Below, piece after piece: positions 15,410 to 23,389 of a DNA stretch of 33,839 bases. Position 1 is the stretch's first letter; each line of letters begins with the position of its first letter. The DNA is taken from NCBI GenBank assembly GCA_016934975.1, contig JAFGRV010000012.1, forward strand, positions 1 to 33,839, written 5' to 3'. A program made the position numbers and the translations under genes. Source of the stretch: Spirochaetales bacterium (GTDB lineage: Bacteria; Spirochaetota; Spirochaetia; SZUA-6; JAFGRV01). The notes under the pieces were generated by a model, which saw only the letters and a list, made by a program, of their open reading frames with translations, made no database searches and was not told where the DNA came from.

Positions 15410-17629
15410 ATGAATGAAAATCTGATAAAAATAATCGAAAAGGGATCTAAAAATCAGGTAGAGGATGAAGTCCTTTCTTTTACAGAATATCTGGAAGTTA
15501 TTAAAGAACAACCATGGATAACAAGAAATACTTTCCAGTTATTGCACGATATGATTATCGCCCAGGGAGTGGAATATACTATTATTCCGGGAAAACCCAT
15601 CCACCACCGCTACAATTTTTTTGAAGACGAAAAACTTGTCAATATTTACGTTGTATTTGGTCAGCAGAAAGCAAAGGAAAATATAGTTGAGAAGATTGAT
15701 AATGCGAGCCGCGGGTTAGAAGCATCAAAACGATTATGGATACTGTTAGGTCCCCCCGGGGCGGCAAAATCCCGCTCAATGGATGGGATTAAAAGCGCCC
15801 TGAATATCTATTCTAAAAGTGCTGCCGGCCAGACTTACACACTCCTTCTCCCGACTATAGATGACCGGTTAAAAGAAAAGGCTTTATTCAAGGAAAACGG
15901 GATTTATTATCTTCAGTCACCGATTTTTGAAAGACCACTCCAGGTTATTCCCTTATCTCTTCGGAACGAATTTACCGAAGAGCTTAATAAACAAATAAAT
16001 CCTCAAACAATTAAAGCATTTTTAAAACAACATCCACAATATGATAATGAATTTCATATTAAGATTGATGGGATTATTTCCCCTTTTTCAGATTATGTGT
16101 TGAAACAATTCATGAAAGACAAAAACCTCTCCTTTGTGCAGCTTCTTCCCCATCTTAAAGTGAGAAGGATGGTGTATGACGCCCGTACAAAAACAGGAAT
16201 CGGGTCATATACACCACGGGATGAAAAAAGTCAGGAAGCGGGTTCCTTAGTCGGTAATATAGATTATAGTCTGCTCCCATCATTCGGCAGCGAATCTCAC
16301 CCTCTTGTCCATGATTACAAAGGTGAGCTTTGTTGCGGTGCAAACGGGTTTGTGGAGATCCATGAGATCCTGAAACTCTCGGATAAATTCCTTTATGAAA
16401 TGCTTTTTGCCACTCAGGATCGATTTTTCAAACCTGAAGGCCAGCCCCCGGTCCCGTTTAATGGGGTCATCATCGGTCATACAAATTTTCATGAATATAA
16501 CATGTTTATGGCAAATAAAACCTTTGAAGCTCTCCAGTCCCGTACAACCTTTATCGAAATGCCATTATCCGTCAATTTCAAAGACGAAGAAAAGATTTAT
16601 GCCTTCACGTATTCCAATACCACGAGAAAATGGTCTAAAGCAAAAAAACATACTGCCCACGTAGCCCCGCATAGTCTGCAATTCCTGAGTCTCACCGCAG
16701 TAATTACCCGACTCTATGAATCAAAACAGAATCCGAATCTTTCCCTCCTGCAGAAAGCGCTCATCTACGCAGGCAGAGCAGACAGCGGAGTTGATAACAA
16801 TATGGTACGAACAATCTTAGAAGAGTTTGAATACGTAAAACCTTCCGAAGGAACCTTTGGACTGGATCCCCGGTTTATCCAGAATGCCTTTGAAAATACA
16901 GAACATTTCCAGATCGATGAATACTATGCAAATATAAAGCGCCTTAAAGAAGAAAAATCCGATCTTGCCATGCTCACGTCGATCGCGCTCCAGAACCCAT
17001 GTGTTACTCCTCTGGATCTCTATGTGAGAATTGAAAATTCCTTGAAAGAAACCTTTGCTACAGATAAAACTAAACTCAATCATTATGTCGAGAAAATTCT
17101 CCCACAGGCAAAAAAATGGATTTTTGGTCAGATAGCCAGTGATGTCTATTCCGCAATCTTGCGGGATGATACGGTCATTGAGACAACCTGGAAAAAATAC
17201 ACAGACCACGTACGGGCTTATGCTCATAATACCACGGTTAAACATGAAGTCACCCAGGCAGATGTTCAACCTGCTGAAAATTTCATGCAAACAATTGAAC
17301 AATACCTTGGAATTCCGGATAAAGATACATTTCGTAAGGAACTGAGCGATGCGATAGCCAGTGTAAGTTACGCCGTTCTCTTAAGCGATGAACCCTCCTA
17401 TCAAAATGCCATAAAACGATATGTATTTGAAAATGAATTTAAATCCCGGGAAAACATGAAACTTCTGGGCTGGATAAAAAGTGGAAGTAGTGCATCGAAT
17501 GTGAACTCTAAAGAGCAGGAACAACTTAACGAGACGGTAAAGTATCTTATGAATAATAAAGGATACTGCGGGAAATGTGCATTTCAGGCAATAACCATCA
17601 CTGCTAATTCATCAAGCATTATGGTGTAA
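15410..17629 (+). CDS. prkA: PrkA-family serine protein kinase / AAA+ protein
   Basis: About 739 residues from the ATG at 15410; E. coli YeaG, the reference family member, is about 640. The N-terminal PrkA AAA region starts with VLSFTEYLEVIKEQP and has Walker A GPPGAAKS (residues 114-121). GFVEIHEILK and MLFATQD match the family's Walker B-linked block, followed by VPFNGVIIGHTNFHEY and a TTFIEMPL segment. The C-terminal half fits the PrkA kinase domain. Members are tied to stress and stationary phase and usually sit with yeaH and spoVR; neither is present here. A TTG start 33 bases upstream is open, but AGGGAG before the ATG favours the shorter form. The last codons (ANSSSIMV) fall in a 40-base repeat copied after the stop, so the C-terminus may have been altered. 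Confidence 0.88.
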   Translation: MNENLIKIIEKGSKNQVEDEVLSFTEYLEVIKEQPWITRNTFQLLHDMIIAQGVEYTIIPGKPIHHRYNFFEDEKLVNIYVVFGQQKAKENIVEKIDNASRGLEASKRLWILLGPPGAAKSRSMDGIKSALNIYSKSAAGQTYTLLLPTIDDRLKEKALFKENGIYYLQSPIFERPLQVIPLSLRNEFTEELNKQINPQTIKAFLKQHPQYDNEFHIKIDGIISPFSDYVLKQFMKDKNLSFVQLLPHLKVRRMVYDARTKTGIGSYTPRDEKSQEAGSLVGNIDYSLLPSFGSESHPLVHDYKGELCCGANGFVEIHEILKLSDKFLYEMLFATQDRFFKPEGQPPVPFNGVIIGHTNFHEYNMFMANKTFEALQSRTTFIEMPLSVNFKDEEKIYAFTYSNTTRKWSKAKKHTAHVAPHSLQFLSLTAVITRLYESKQNPNLSLLQKALIYAGRADSGVDNNMVRTILEEFEYVKPSEGTFGLDPRFIQNAFENTEHFQIDEYYANIKRLKEEKSDLAMLTSIALQNPCVTPLDLYVRIENSLKETFATDKTKLNHYVEKILPQAKKWIFGQIASDVYSAILRDDTVIETTWKKYTDHVRAYAHNTTVKHEVTQADVQPAENFMQTIEQYLGIPDKDTFRKELSDAIASVSYAVLLSDEPSYQNAIKRYVFENEFKSRENMKLLGWIKSGSSASNVNSKEQEQLNETVKYLMNNKGYCGKCAFQAITITANSSSIMV

Positions 17630-17699
17630 TTTCCATTCATTGGTAACAAGGTACTAAGGTGCTAATTCGTCAAGCATTATGGTATAATTTCCACTCATT
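17602..17699 (+). repeat. Imperfect 40-bp direct repeat across the prkA stop codon
   Basis: Bases 17602-17641 and 17660-17699 are 40-base copies with three differences (both start TGCTAATTC). The first copy encodes the last eight residues of PrkA and its stop codon; the second is noncoding. The second copy ends two bases before the dispersed element at 17702. Confidence 0.85.
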
Positions 17700-17701
17700 T
17701 G

Positions 17702-17786
17702 AGGGACGGAGCTTGCAATCTAACAAGATCAGGGAACTCGTGCGGATAGAAAAAAGCTTACTAAGGTATGACAAAGGGACGGAGCT
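17702..17786 (+). repeat. Two direct copies of the dispersed element upstream of the RAYT gene
   Basis: Exact cores lie at 17702-17713 and 17775-17786, 73 bases apart and in the same direction as the transposase gene that begins 86 bases further on. The first shows the extended form AGGGACGGAGCTTGCAAT, also seen at 31950-31965. Confidence 0.85.
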
Positions 17787-17872
17787 AAAAAAAGAGAGCT
17801 AAAAAAATAAAATATTTTAAAAAATATCCAAAAACATGAATTCACCACGACCTTTTGGGCTTTATATATTAT

Positions 17873-18397
17873 ATGCGAACAAAACGTAAATTAAAAAATA
17901 ATGCACGGTATCATGTCATCGCCAGGGCAAATCGCGGTGAGATGATTTTGGGATCAACGAAACTAAAGTCGATGTTTCTTGATGTGGTTAAAAGGGCGCA
18001 CAAAAGGTATAAATTTGCAGTACAAAACTTTTGTATTATGGGGAATCATGTTCATTTTATTATTGAACCGTTAAATGGTGAGAATCTATCAAAGATAATG
18101 CAATGGATTCTCAGTGTATTTGCGATGAAATATAATAGAACCTTTAGTTTTAAGGGTCATGTATTTTATGACAGGTTTAAAAGTAAAATTATAAATGATT
18201 TTAGACAATACGTTGCCACTTTTATTTATATTATGGAAAATCCTGTAAGAGCAGGAATTGTGAAAAATCCGGCTCTCTTTGAATTTAATGGTGTGAATTT
18301 TCTGAAAAAAGGATTTTATGAGGTTATTAATCCACCTGATCTTCCCATCACATTATTAGTGCCAGGTCTTCTTAATACCCGGATTACCAGGAAGTAA
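17873..18397 (+). CDS. REP-associated tyrosine transposase-like protein (RAYT, Y1/HUH family)
   Basis: A 174-residue single-copy IS200-like transposase. The HUH metal-binding motif is HVH in MGNHVHFIIEP (His59, His61). The catalytic tyrosine is likely Tyr119 in FIYIMENPVRAGIV, the usual RAYT ending block. The N-terminal KNNARYHVIARANRGEMIL is also typical. RAYT proteins nick and join single-stranded DNA at short repeats. Here no IS200-type flanking ends are evident, but two direct copies of the AGGGACGGAGCT element lie just upstream. An earlier TTG start is open; the ATG is used. A weak ribosome-binding site suggests low expression. A strong terminator stands 50 bases downstream. Catalytic residues look intact. 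Confidence 0.88.
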   Translation: MRTKRKLKNNARYHVIARANRGEMILGSTKLKSMFLDVVKRAHKRYKFAVQNFCIMGNHVHFIIEPLNGENLSKIMQWILSVFAMKYNRTFSFKGHVFYDRFKSKIINDFRQYVATFIYIMENPVRAGIVKNPALFEFNGVNFLKKGFYEVINPPDLPITLLVPGLLNTRITRK

Positions 18398-18449
18398 AAT
18401 CAAGATGTTGATTAAAGGTTGAATACAAAATCATTTTATTGTTTATTAA

Positions 18450-18478
18450 AAAAACCACTCCCGGAGGAAGTGGTTTTT
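18450..18478. terminator. Bidirectional intrinsic terminator
   Basis: AAAAACCACT and AGTGGTTTTT form a ten-pair stem around a nine-base loop, with A and T runs on the two sides. It lies between the convergent RAYT and immunophilin genes and can serve both. Confidence 0.88.
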
Positions 18479-18501
18479 ATAACAAACTCATGATAATCGG
18501 G

Positions 18502-19518
18502 TTATTTAGTAAAATTAATAAGTTCCATCTCAAAGATCAGATATGCGTTGGGAGGAATAACACCACCACCTGCACCTCTGGCACCATATCCCAGATTTGG
18601 AGGAATAATGAGGAGACGTTTTTCACCTTTTTTCATCTGGAGCAATGCTTCATTCCATCCTTGAATAAGTTGGCCGATTTTAAATTCAGCAGGAGATCCA
18701 CGGTCGTATGAACTGTCAAAAACGGTCCCATCAAGGAGACTTCCTTTATAATGAACAGTTACCTGGTACCCCATTAAAGGTGATGCTCCGGCACCTTCTT
18801 TCAGAACGATATATTTTAGTCCGCTCGCAGTGGTTTTTGCATCCGGATATTTCTCTTCGATTTCTTTTAACATAGCTTCATACGCCTCCTTATTTTTTTT
18901 ATCCTTTTCAATTTTAAGGTCGGAAATCTTTTGCTTAAATGCTTTATCTGTTACCTTAAATTGATTTGCCGCTTTTCCGACTCTGATAATACGAATCGTT
19001 GTGATTGTATCACCTTGTTCTATATTATTTACCACATCCTGACCTTCTACGACATATCCAAAAACAGAATGTTTTCCATCAAGCCAGGGTGTTGCTTTAT
19101 GTGTAATAAAAAATTGAGATCCGTTTGTATCCGGACCGCTGTTAGCCATCGAAAGTACTCCCGGACCGCTATGCTTCAATGTCGGATCAAATTCATCGGG
19201 AAAACTATATCCGGGTCCACCCTGGCCAGTCCCCAATGGGTCACCACCCTGGATCATAAAATCTTTAATAACCCTGTGAAAAGTGAGGCCATCATAAAAA
19301 TTCTTTACATTTCTGTTCTGGGATTCGATTGTCCCCTCGGCCAATCCTACAAAATTAGATACAGTAAGAGGTGCCTTTTCAAACTCGAGAGATATAATAA
19401 TTACACCTTTATTAGTTGTTATTTTTGCATAAAGACCATCAGGCAGGTTTGACTGTGCACATGCAGACAAAATCAGAAACATAAGTATGTATACGAGAAT
19501 AAAGTGTTTAAATTTCAT
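18502..19518 (-). CDS. Cyclophilin-FKBP fusion peptidyl-prolyl isomerase lipoprotein (CFBP)
   Basis: A 338-residue dual immunophilin. A signal peptide ends in LILSAC, so Cys20 is the likely lipid-bearing residue. The cyclophilin domain (about 27-185) has [40 protein letters not shown] and the [10 protein letters not shown] block with its active-site His. A lysine- and glutamate-rich linker (about 195-225) joins it to an FKBP domain (about 228-338) with [48 protein letters not shown] and a final FEMELINF. Both active sites seem complete. It should help fold proteins outside the inner membrane. The same domain order was reported for Treponema denticola. The ATG follows AAGGAGAAG. A consensus promoter overlapping a palindrome lies upstream. 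Confidence 0.93.
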   Translation of the reverse strand: MKFKHFILVYILMFLILSACAQSNLPDGLYAKITTNKGVIIISLEFEKAPLTVSNFVGLAEGTIESQNRNVKNFYDGLTFHRVIKDFMIQGGDPLGTGQGGPGYSFPDEFDPTLKHSGPGVLSMANSGPDTNGSQFFITHKATPWLDGKHSVFGYVVEGQDVVNNIEQGDTITTIRIIRVGKAANQFKVTDKAFKQKISDLKIEKDKKNKEAYEAMLKEIEEKYPDAKTTASGLKYIVLKEGAGASPLMGYQVTVHYKGSLLDGTVFDSSYDRGSPAEFKIGQLIQGWNEALLQMKKGEKRLLIIPPNLGYGARGAGGGVIPPNAYLIFEMELINFTK

Positions 19519-19562
19519 TATTTCTTCTCCTTTGCTTATAATATCCCTAAAAAAATAGTAAA

Positions 19563-19610
19563 TTTATAGTAACAATCAATTATACTGACAATTTTATGAA
19601 TTGTCAGTAT
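19563..19610 (-). promoter_or_regulatory. CFBP promoter with overlapping operator-like palindrome
   Basis: On the minus strand TTGTCA (complement of 19586-19591), 17 bases and TATAAA (complement of 19563-19568) form a near-consensus promoter. The -35 box lies within a perfect palindrome with 12-base arms ATACTGACAATT (19582-19593 and 19599-19610), so a bound regulator would block the polymerase. Confidence 0.65.
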
Positions 19611-19636
19611 TTCCAATTATAGTTTTATAACGGTGA

Positions 19637-19672
19637 TTGTCATTTTCTTTCATTAACAAAAGTAAATGACAA
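19637..19672. promoter_or_regulatory. Second palindrome with TTGTCA half-sites
   Basis: TTGTCATTT (19637-19645) and AAATGACAA (19664-19672) are perfect complements 18 bases apart. They share the TTGTCA/TGACAA core with the operator-like palindrome 27 bases to the left, which suggests one regulator for both. Confidence 0.45.
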
Positions 19673-19943
19673 ACTCTAAACAAGTGAGTATAAACATATA
19701 TATTATTTTCAACCATGTAAAGCTACTTATAAGAAAAAGTTAAAGGAAAGAGTTCCCCTGAAAATTCATCGTTTTTGCAGGCATCAACCTGAATAACTCT
19801 TGACTTTCCTATTAAAATTATACATTATTCATCCATATTATGATAATCCAGAAAGAAATACGGGCATATAGAATCATATATTCTATAACCAACAAAAATC
19901 ATATCATAACTCGAATTTTAGAAATCAGGAGGAAATTTGGGTT

Positions 19944-21131
19944 ATGAAAACATATGAAGAAATAAATAAAAAAATTGAAGCTAAAAAAGCAGTTGTTCTT
20001 ACAGCAGATGAAATTATTGATTATGTAGATAAGAAGGGACTTGATGCTGTTGCGGAAGAAGTAGATGTGGTGACTACTGCAACATTCGGAGCGATGTGTT
20101 CATCCGGCTGTTTTCTCAATTTTGGTCATAGCAAGCCTAAAATTAAAATGACCGAGGCTTGGATCGAAGATGTTCTTGCTTACACCGGTATCGCAGCTGT
20201 AGATGTATATTTAGGAGCAACCCAACTTCGTCATAATGATCCCGCGAACATGTATTATCCCGGAGATTTTCAATATGGCGGAGGTCATGTTATTGAGCAA
20301 CTCATCGCAGGAAAACAATTACAACTCTTTACTCTCTCCTATGGAACAGATGATTATCCTTTAAGAGAACTCCGGACATATTTCACAATTAATGATTTAA
20401 ATCAGGCCATAATGGTGAATCCGCGTAATTGTTATCAAAATTATAATGTAGCAATAAACTGTTCCGAGAAACCAATTTATACATATCTTGGTCTCTTAAA
20501 ACCAAATATGAAAAATCTTACCTATTCTTCTGCCGGACAACTTTCACCTCTGTTAAATGATCCATTTTATGAAACAATCGGGGTGGGAACGAGAGTGTGG
20601 CTCGCAGGTGCTCAGGGTCATGTATATGCAGAAGGAACCCAGCACTGTTCTTCAGCTCAGCGTGGGGATAATGGTGTTCCGGTTGAAGGTGCGGGAACTC
20701 TTGCATTGACAGGAAACATGAAGGAAATGAATCCTAAATACGTGCGTGGCGTAAGCTTAAAAGGATATGGTGTCTCTCTGGCATTAGGTGTTGGTATCCC
20801 GATCCCGATTTTAAACAAAGACATACTTAAAAGAACAACCATAAAAGATAGTGATATTTATGCTCCAATTATTGATTATAGCAGGGATTATCCGCAACGA
20901 AGTCCGAATATCATCTGTCGCATGAGTTATGAAGAATTGAGACGCGGTGAAGTAACCATTAACAATAAACTCGTAGAGGTGAGTTCCATGTCTTCTTATG
21001 CAATAGCGTTAGAGATAGCTGAAATTCTTAAAGACGATATAAAACAAGGAAAATTTCTTGTATCAAAACCATTAACCACTTTACCTCCAAATCAGGGTTT
21101 TCATCCGTTACAAACCAGGAATAAAACATGA
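19944..21131 (+). CDS. Homocysteine biosynthesis protein, DUF39 family (L-aspartate semialdehyde sulfurtransferase)
   Basis: A 395-residue HcyBio/DUF39 protein. In methanogens such as Methanosarcina (MA1821) this family, with its ferredoxin partner, converts aspartate semialdehyde and a reduced sulfur source to homocysteine, bypassing O-acyl-homoserine. Family blocks are GAMCSSGCFLNFGHS (C52, C56), GATQL, GGGHVIEQLIAGK, NPRNCYQNYNVAIN and GAQGHVYAEGTQH. From memory a second conserved Cys usually stands in a GTDCYPR motif; here the matching segment reads GTDDYPL. No C-terminal CBS domains are present. It starts with ATG 11 bases after AGGAGG. The stop overlaps the next start (ATGA), so translation is likely coupled. 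The family is an indicator of an anaerobic, sulfide-using lifestyle. Confidence 0.88.
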   Translation: MKTYEEINKKIEAKKAVVLTADEIIDYVDKKGLDAVAEEVDVVTTATFGAMCSSGCFLNFGHSKPKIKMTEAWIEDVLAYTGIAAVDVYLGATQLRHNDPANMYYPGDFQYGGGHVIEQLIAGKQLQLFTLSYGTDDYPLRELRTYFTINDLNQAIMVNPRNCYQNYNVAINCSEKPIYTYLGLLKPNMKNLTYSSAGQLSPLLNDPFYETIGVGTRVWLAGAQGHVYAEGTQHCSSAQRGDNGVPVEGAGTLALTGNMKEMNPKYVRGVSLKGYGVSLALGVGIPIPILNKDILKRTTIKDSDIYAPIIDYSRDYPQRSPNIICRMSYEELRRGEVTINNKLVEVSSMSSYAIALEIAEILKDDIKQGKFLVSKPLTTLPPNQGFHPLQTRNKT

Positions 21132-21541
21132 TGGAATCAAAAAAAATATGTTTATTTTTTCCAAAAAGTGAAAAAGAAAAACCTATTATTTATCACCTCG
21201 TGAAAGATTATGACCTGGTCATCAACATTTTTCGGGCTAAAATTACGGCAGAAGAAGAAGGATATCTGGTAATTGATGTCAAAGGTACAAAAGAAAATAT
21301 CGCGAAAGCTATGGAATATATGCGTAAATCCAACGTCGTTCTTAATGAAACGAATCGAGGTCTCCAACGCGACAAGGATAAATGCGTGCATTGCGGGAAT
21401 TGTCTTTCTCACTGTCCGACAAAAGCCCTTCATATAGCCAATCAAAAAACGAGAAAGATAGAGTTTGATGAATCACTCTGTATAGAGTGTCTTGCTTGTG
21501 TGAGAAATTGCCCATTTGGTGCCTGTTCCTCAATTTTCTAA
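21128..21541 (+). CDS. NIL-domain ferredoxin, partner of the DUF39 protein
   Basis: A 137-residue protein with an N-terminal NIL domain (about residues 5-75) and a C-terminal double [4Fe-4S] ferredoxin: CVHCGNCLSHCP and CIECLACVRNCP carry two complete CxxCxxCxxxCP sets. This is the MA1822-type partner, thought to deliver electrons or sulfur for homocysteine formation. The gene overlaps the DUF39 gene by four bases, and the UPF0280 gene follows two bases after its stop, so the three form one operon. Confidence 0.9.
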   Translation: MMESKKICLFFPKSEKEKPIIYHLVKDYDLVINIFRAKITAEEEGYLVIDVKGTKENIAKAMEYMRKSNVVLNETNRGLQRDKDKCVHCGNCLSHCPTKALHIANQKTRKIEFDESLCIECLACVRNCPFGACSSIF

Positions 21542-21543
21542 AA

Positions 21544-22329
21544 ATGAACACCTTTCCGGCGGAATATAAGAGAAAGACAATGCCTGTAAAGAGAACAAAA
21601 AGAATATTCACATTATTCGCCTGGAAGGATGCGCTTTATAGAATCTCTTCACCATCTTATGACATCATTGTGAATGAAATAAAACATCAACGTTACGTTC
21701 TCGAAAACTATATTCGAAAACACCCGGCTTTTAAAACATCCCTTACACCCCTTCCTCTCCTTTCAAAAGCCCCACCTATAGCAGAGGTGATGAGTGATGC
21801 GGCTTTAGTCACAAATGTCGGGCCAATGGCAGGAGTGGCCGGGGCTATAGCCCATGCAGGTGTTACAGCTGCATGCAGGGACGGAGCTGATGAAGCTATC
21901 ATTGAAAACGGTGGGGACATTTACTTAACATCTACAAGAGAGATTCTTGTGGGTTTATATTCAGGGGGAGGAAAACTTACAAACGCCCTCGCCTTTTTAG
22001 TAAAACCGGATGCCATGCCTTTGGCTCTCTGTTCTTCTTCAAGCCATATGGGTCATTCCGGAAGCTTTGGTAACTGTGATCTCGCTACGGTTACTGCTAA
22101 AAATGGCGCGTTGGCAGATGCAGCAGCGACACTCGTCTGTAATTCCGTGAAAAGTAAAGGAGATATTGAAATTGTGCTTGAAAGAACCATCACCATACCC
22201 GGAATTTTAGGTGTACTCATTATTAAAGATGATCATATTGGTATGATCGGTGAATTACCAGAACTTGTGAAAAATGCAGATCCTGAAATAAAATCCAAAA
22301 TCACTCACGATCCGGTATGGATATTGTAA
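21544..22329 (+). CDS. UPF0280 family protein (ApbE-like fold), homocysteine operon
   Basis: About 261 residues. The UPF0280 family is related to ApbE and is often found beside DUF39 and NIL-ferredoxin genes in methanogens and anaerobes, where it is linked to the same reductive sulfur step; its reaction is unproven. The family's key blocks are seen: GPMAGVAGAIAHAGV, IENGGDIYL, and CSSSSHMGHSGSFGNCDLATV. The start is uncertain: ATG at 21544, just after the ferredoxin stop, is used; ATG at 21580 is the alternative. The dispersed element occurs at 21877-21888, read as CRDGAD just before the conserved glycine-rich block, and another copy begins at the stop codon. Confidence 0.82.
   Translation: MNTFPAEYKRKTMPVKRTKRIFTLFAWKDALYRISSPSYDIIVNEIKHQRYVLENYIRKHPAFKTSLTPLPLLSKAPPIAEVMSDAALVTNVGPMAGVAGAIAHAGVTAACRDGADEAIIENGGDIYLTSTREILVGLYSGGGKLTNALAFLVKPDAMPLALCSSSSHMGHSGSFGNCDLATVTAKNGALADAAATLVCNSVKSKGDIEIVLERTITIPGILGVLIIKDDHIGMIGELPELVKNADPEIKSKITHDPVWIL
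21877..21888 (+). repeat. Dispersed element core within the UPF0280 gene
   Basis: An exact AGGGACGGAGCT read as Arg-Asp-Gly-Ala, a different frame from the copies in cysD and cysN. The coded residues fit the family consensus here, so this match could be fortuitous. Confidence 0.55.
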
Positions 22330-22340
22330 GCTCCGTCCCT
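22329..22340 (-). repeat. Dispersed element at the UPF0280 stop codon
   Basis: AGCTCCGTCCCT on the plus strand begins at the last base of the TAA stop. The surrounding ATTGTAAGCTCCGTCCCTG fits the extended 19-base form seen at 17702 and 31954. Confidence 0.8.
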
Positions 22341-22347
22341 GCTTTTA

Positions 22348-23205
22348 TTAATCAATAATATCGTAAAAATGCCACTGCTTACAGAGACCTGCTATACCAT
22401 ATTCTTTTACTTTACCTTCAAATTGCGGCCAGTTATCTCCGTAATGCATGAGATATATTTTTTTCTTAATTTCCGGAGATAAACCATTTACTTCTTCTAA
22501 GGAAGAATGAACTCCTCCGCCAAAAAACTGAACATCATGAAAAATTGCATCAAACTCAAAAATCGCGTCATATTCTTCGATTAATTTTCGATCAAATTTT
22601 GTATCACTTGTAAATAAAACTCGATTATCGAGGATAACTCCGCTGCTCCAGAATGCTGTTTCCCAGGTAAGTGAGGTATCGGGAATATGCATAGTCCTGA
22701 AGATTTTGAGGTTTAAATCACCCAAATCCGCGTTAAGAGTTTCCCGCGGATAATCGGGAAGCCAGGTAGGCCGTATAATTTCCCATAAATTGGCAAAACT
22801 AAGGAGTTTCCCTGCTTCTTCTTCATTAAACCCGGACCCCCCTTTTAAGGATTTATCCCACAAGACATGCTGATATGTATCATTAATAATAATGGTAGGT
22901 TTTTGACGCTTCACATATCTGTTCATAAGCATGACTTCTTCGAGTCCGCCAATGTGGTCTGCATGTGAATGCGTAATAAGAAAATTTCTAATATCCGTAA
23001 TGTTCATTCCCAATTCATAAAAGGCCTGCGGGGTTTTTGTTCCGCAATCTATAAGTAGATGCTCTTTACCTTTTATAACAAGTACATTATTCTGATAATG
23101 GGTTTTTGAAAAAGCAGATCCCACGCCGACAAAAAAAAGCGAAAGATTTCCATCATTTGTCAATTTTACCGGTTTTTCTTTAAGTTCTCTTATCTTGATT
23201 GCCAT
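22348..23205 (-). CDS. MBL-fold metallohydrolase
   Basis: A 285-residue metallo-beta-lactamase-fold protein. The main metal motif is THSHADHIGG (H79, H81, D83, H84). Later ligands are likely the His in TMHIPDTS, the Asp in FTSDTKFD, and the His in LMHYGDNW, so a two-metal site is plausible. It lacks a signal peptide and should be cytoplasmic. Family members cut phosphodiesters, thioesters or lactams; the layout recalls the tRNase Z/cyclic-nucleotide phosphodiesterase branch, but the substrate cannot be named. ATG is used with AAAGGAT about nine bases upstream. It faces the homocysteine operon and follows the oxidoreductase gene after a 184-base gap, so it may have its own promoter. Confidence 0.85.
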   Translation of the reverse strand: MAIKIRELKEKPVKLTNDGNLSLFFVGVGSAFSKTHYQNNVLVIKGKEHLLIDCGTKTPQAFYELGMNITDIRNFLITHSHADHIGGLEEVMLMNRYVKRQKPTIIINDTYQHVLWDKSLKGGSGFNEEEAGKLLSFANLWEIIRPTWLPDYPRETLNADLGDLNLKIFRTMHIPDTSLTWETAFWSSGVILDNRVLFTSDTKFDRKLIEEYDAIFEFDAIFHDVQFFGGGVHSSLEEVNGLSPEIKKKIYLMHYGDNWPQFEGKVKEYGIAGLCKQWHFYDIID

Positions 23206-23389
23206 GAATACCTATCCTTTTACTAATATAATAATATATATAAGAACCTTAATTGTATACATAAAAACCTAAATTACTATACGAGCATTAGTCTCATGTT
23301 CTTAATAATCGGGTAAAAATCCGATATTCTACAATAATATTAATATAATTTTATTGTAAGCTATTTTTATTAAAAAAACACTGATATTA

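Larger units (their letters stand above)
19519..19943. other. 425-base divergent gap with promoter and palindromes
   Basis: The gap separates the CFBP gene and the homocysteine genes. The CFBP promoter and two palindromes are listed separately. A weak plus-strand promoter may exist at TTGACT (19800-19805), and TATAGAAT/ATTCTATA (19867-19887) forms a small hairpin in the leader of the DUF39 gene. No SAM or other named riboswitch is recognisable. Confidence 0.55.

Noticed and set aside
16817-17302. Open frame of 161 codons on the minus strand inside prkA
   Set aside because: It overlaps conserved PrkA coding sequence and has no ribosome-binding site or recognisable domain.
17702-18478. Complete IS200/IS605 insertion sequence around the transposase
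   Set aside because: No pair of subterminal hairpins or matching ends was found. The protein is of RAYT type, which usually does not form a full insertion sequence.
18931-19452. Open frame of 173 codons on the plus strand inside the CFBP gene
   Set aside because: It lies fully opposite a well-supported protein, has no family resemblance, and its cysteine-rich composition is an artefact of the reverse reading.
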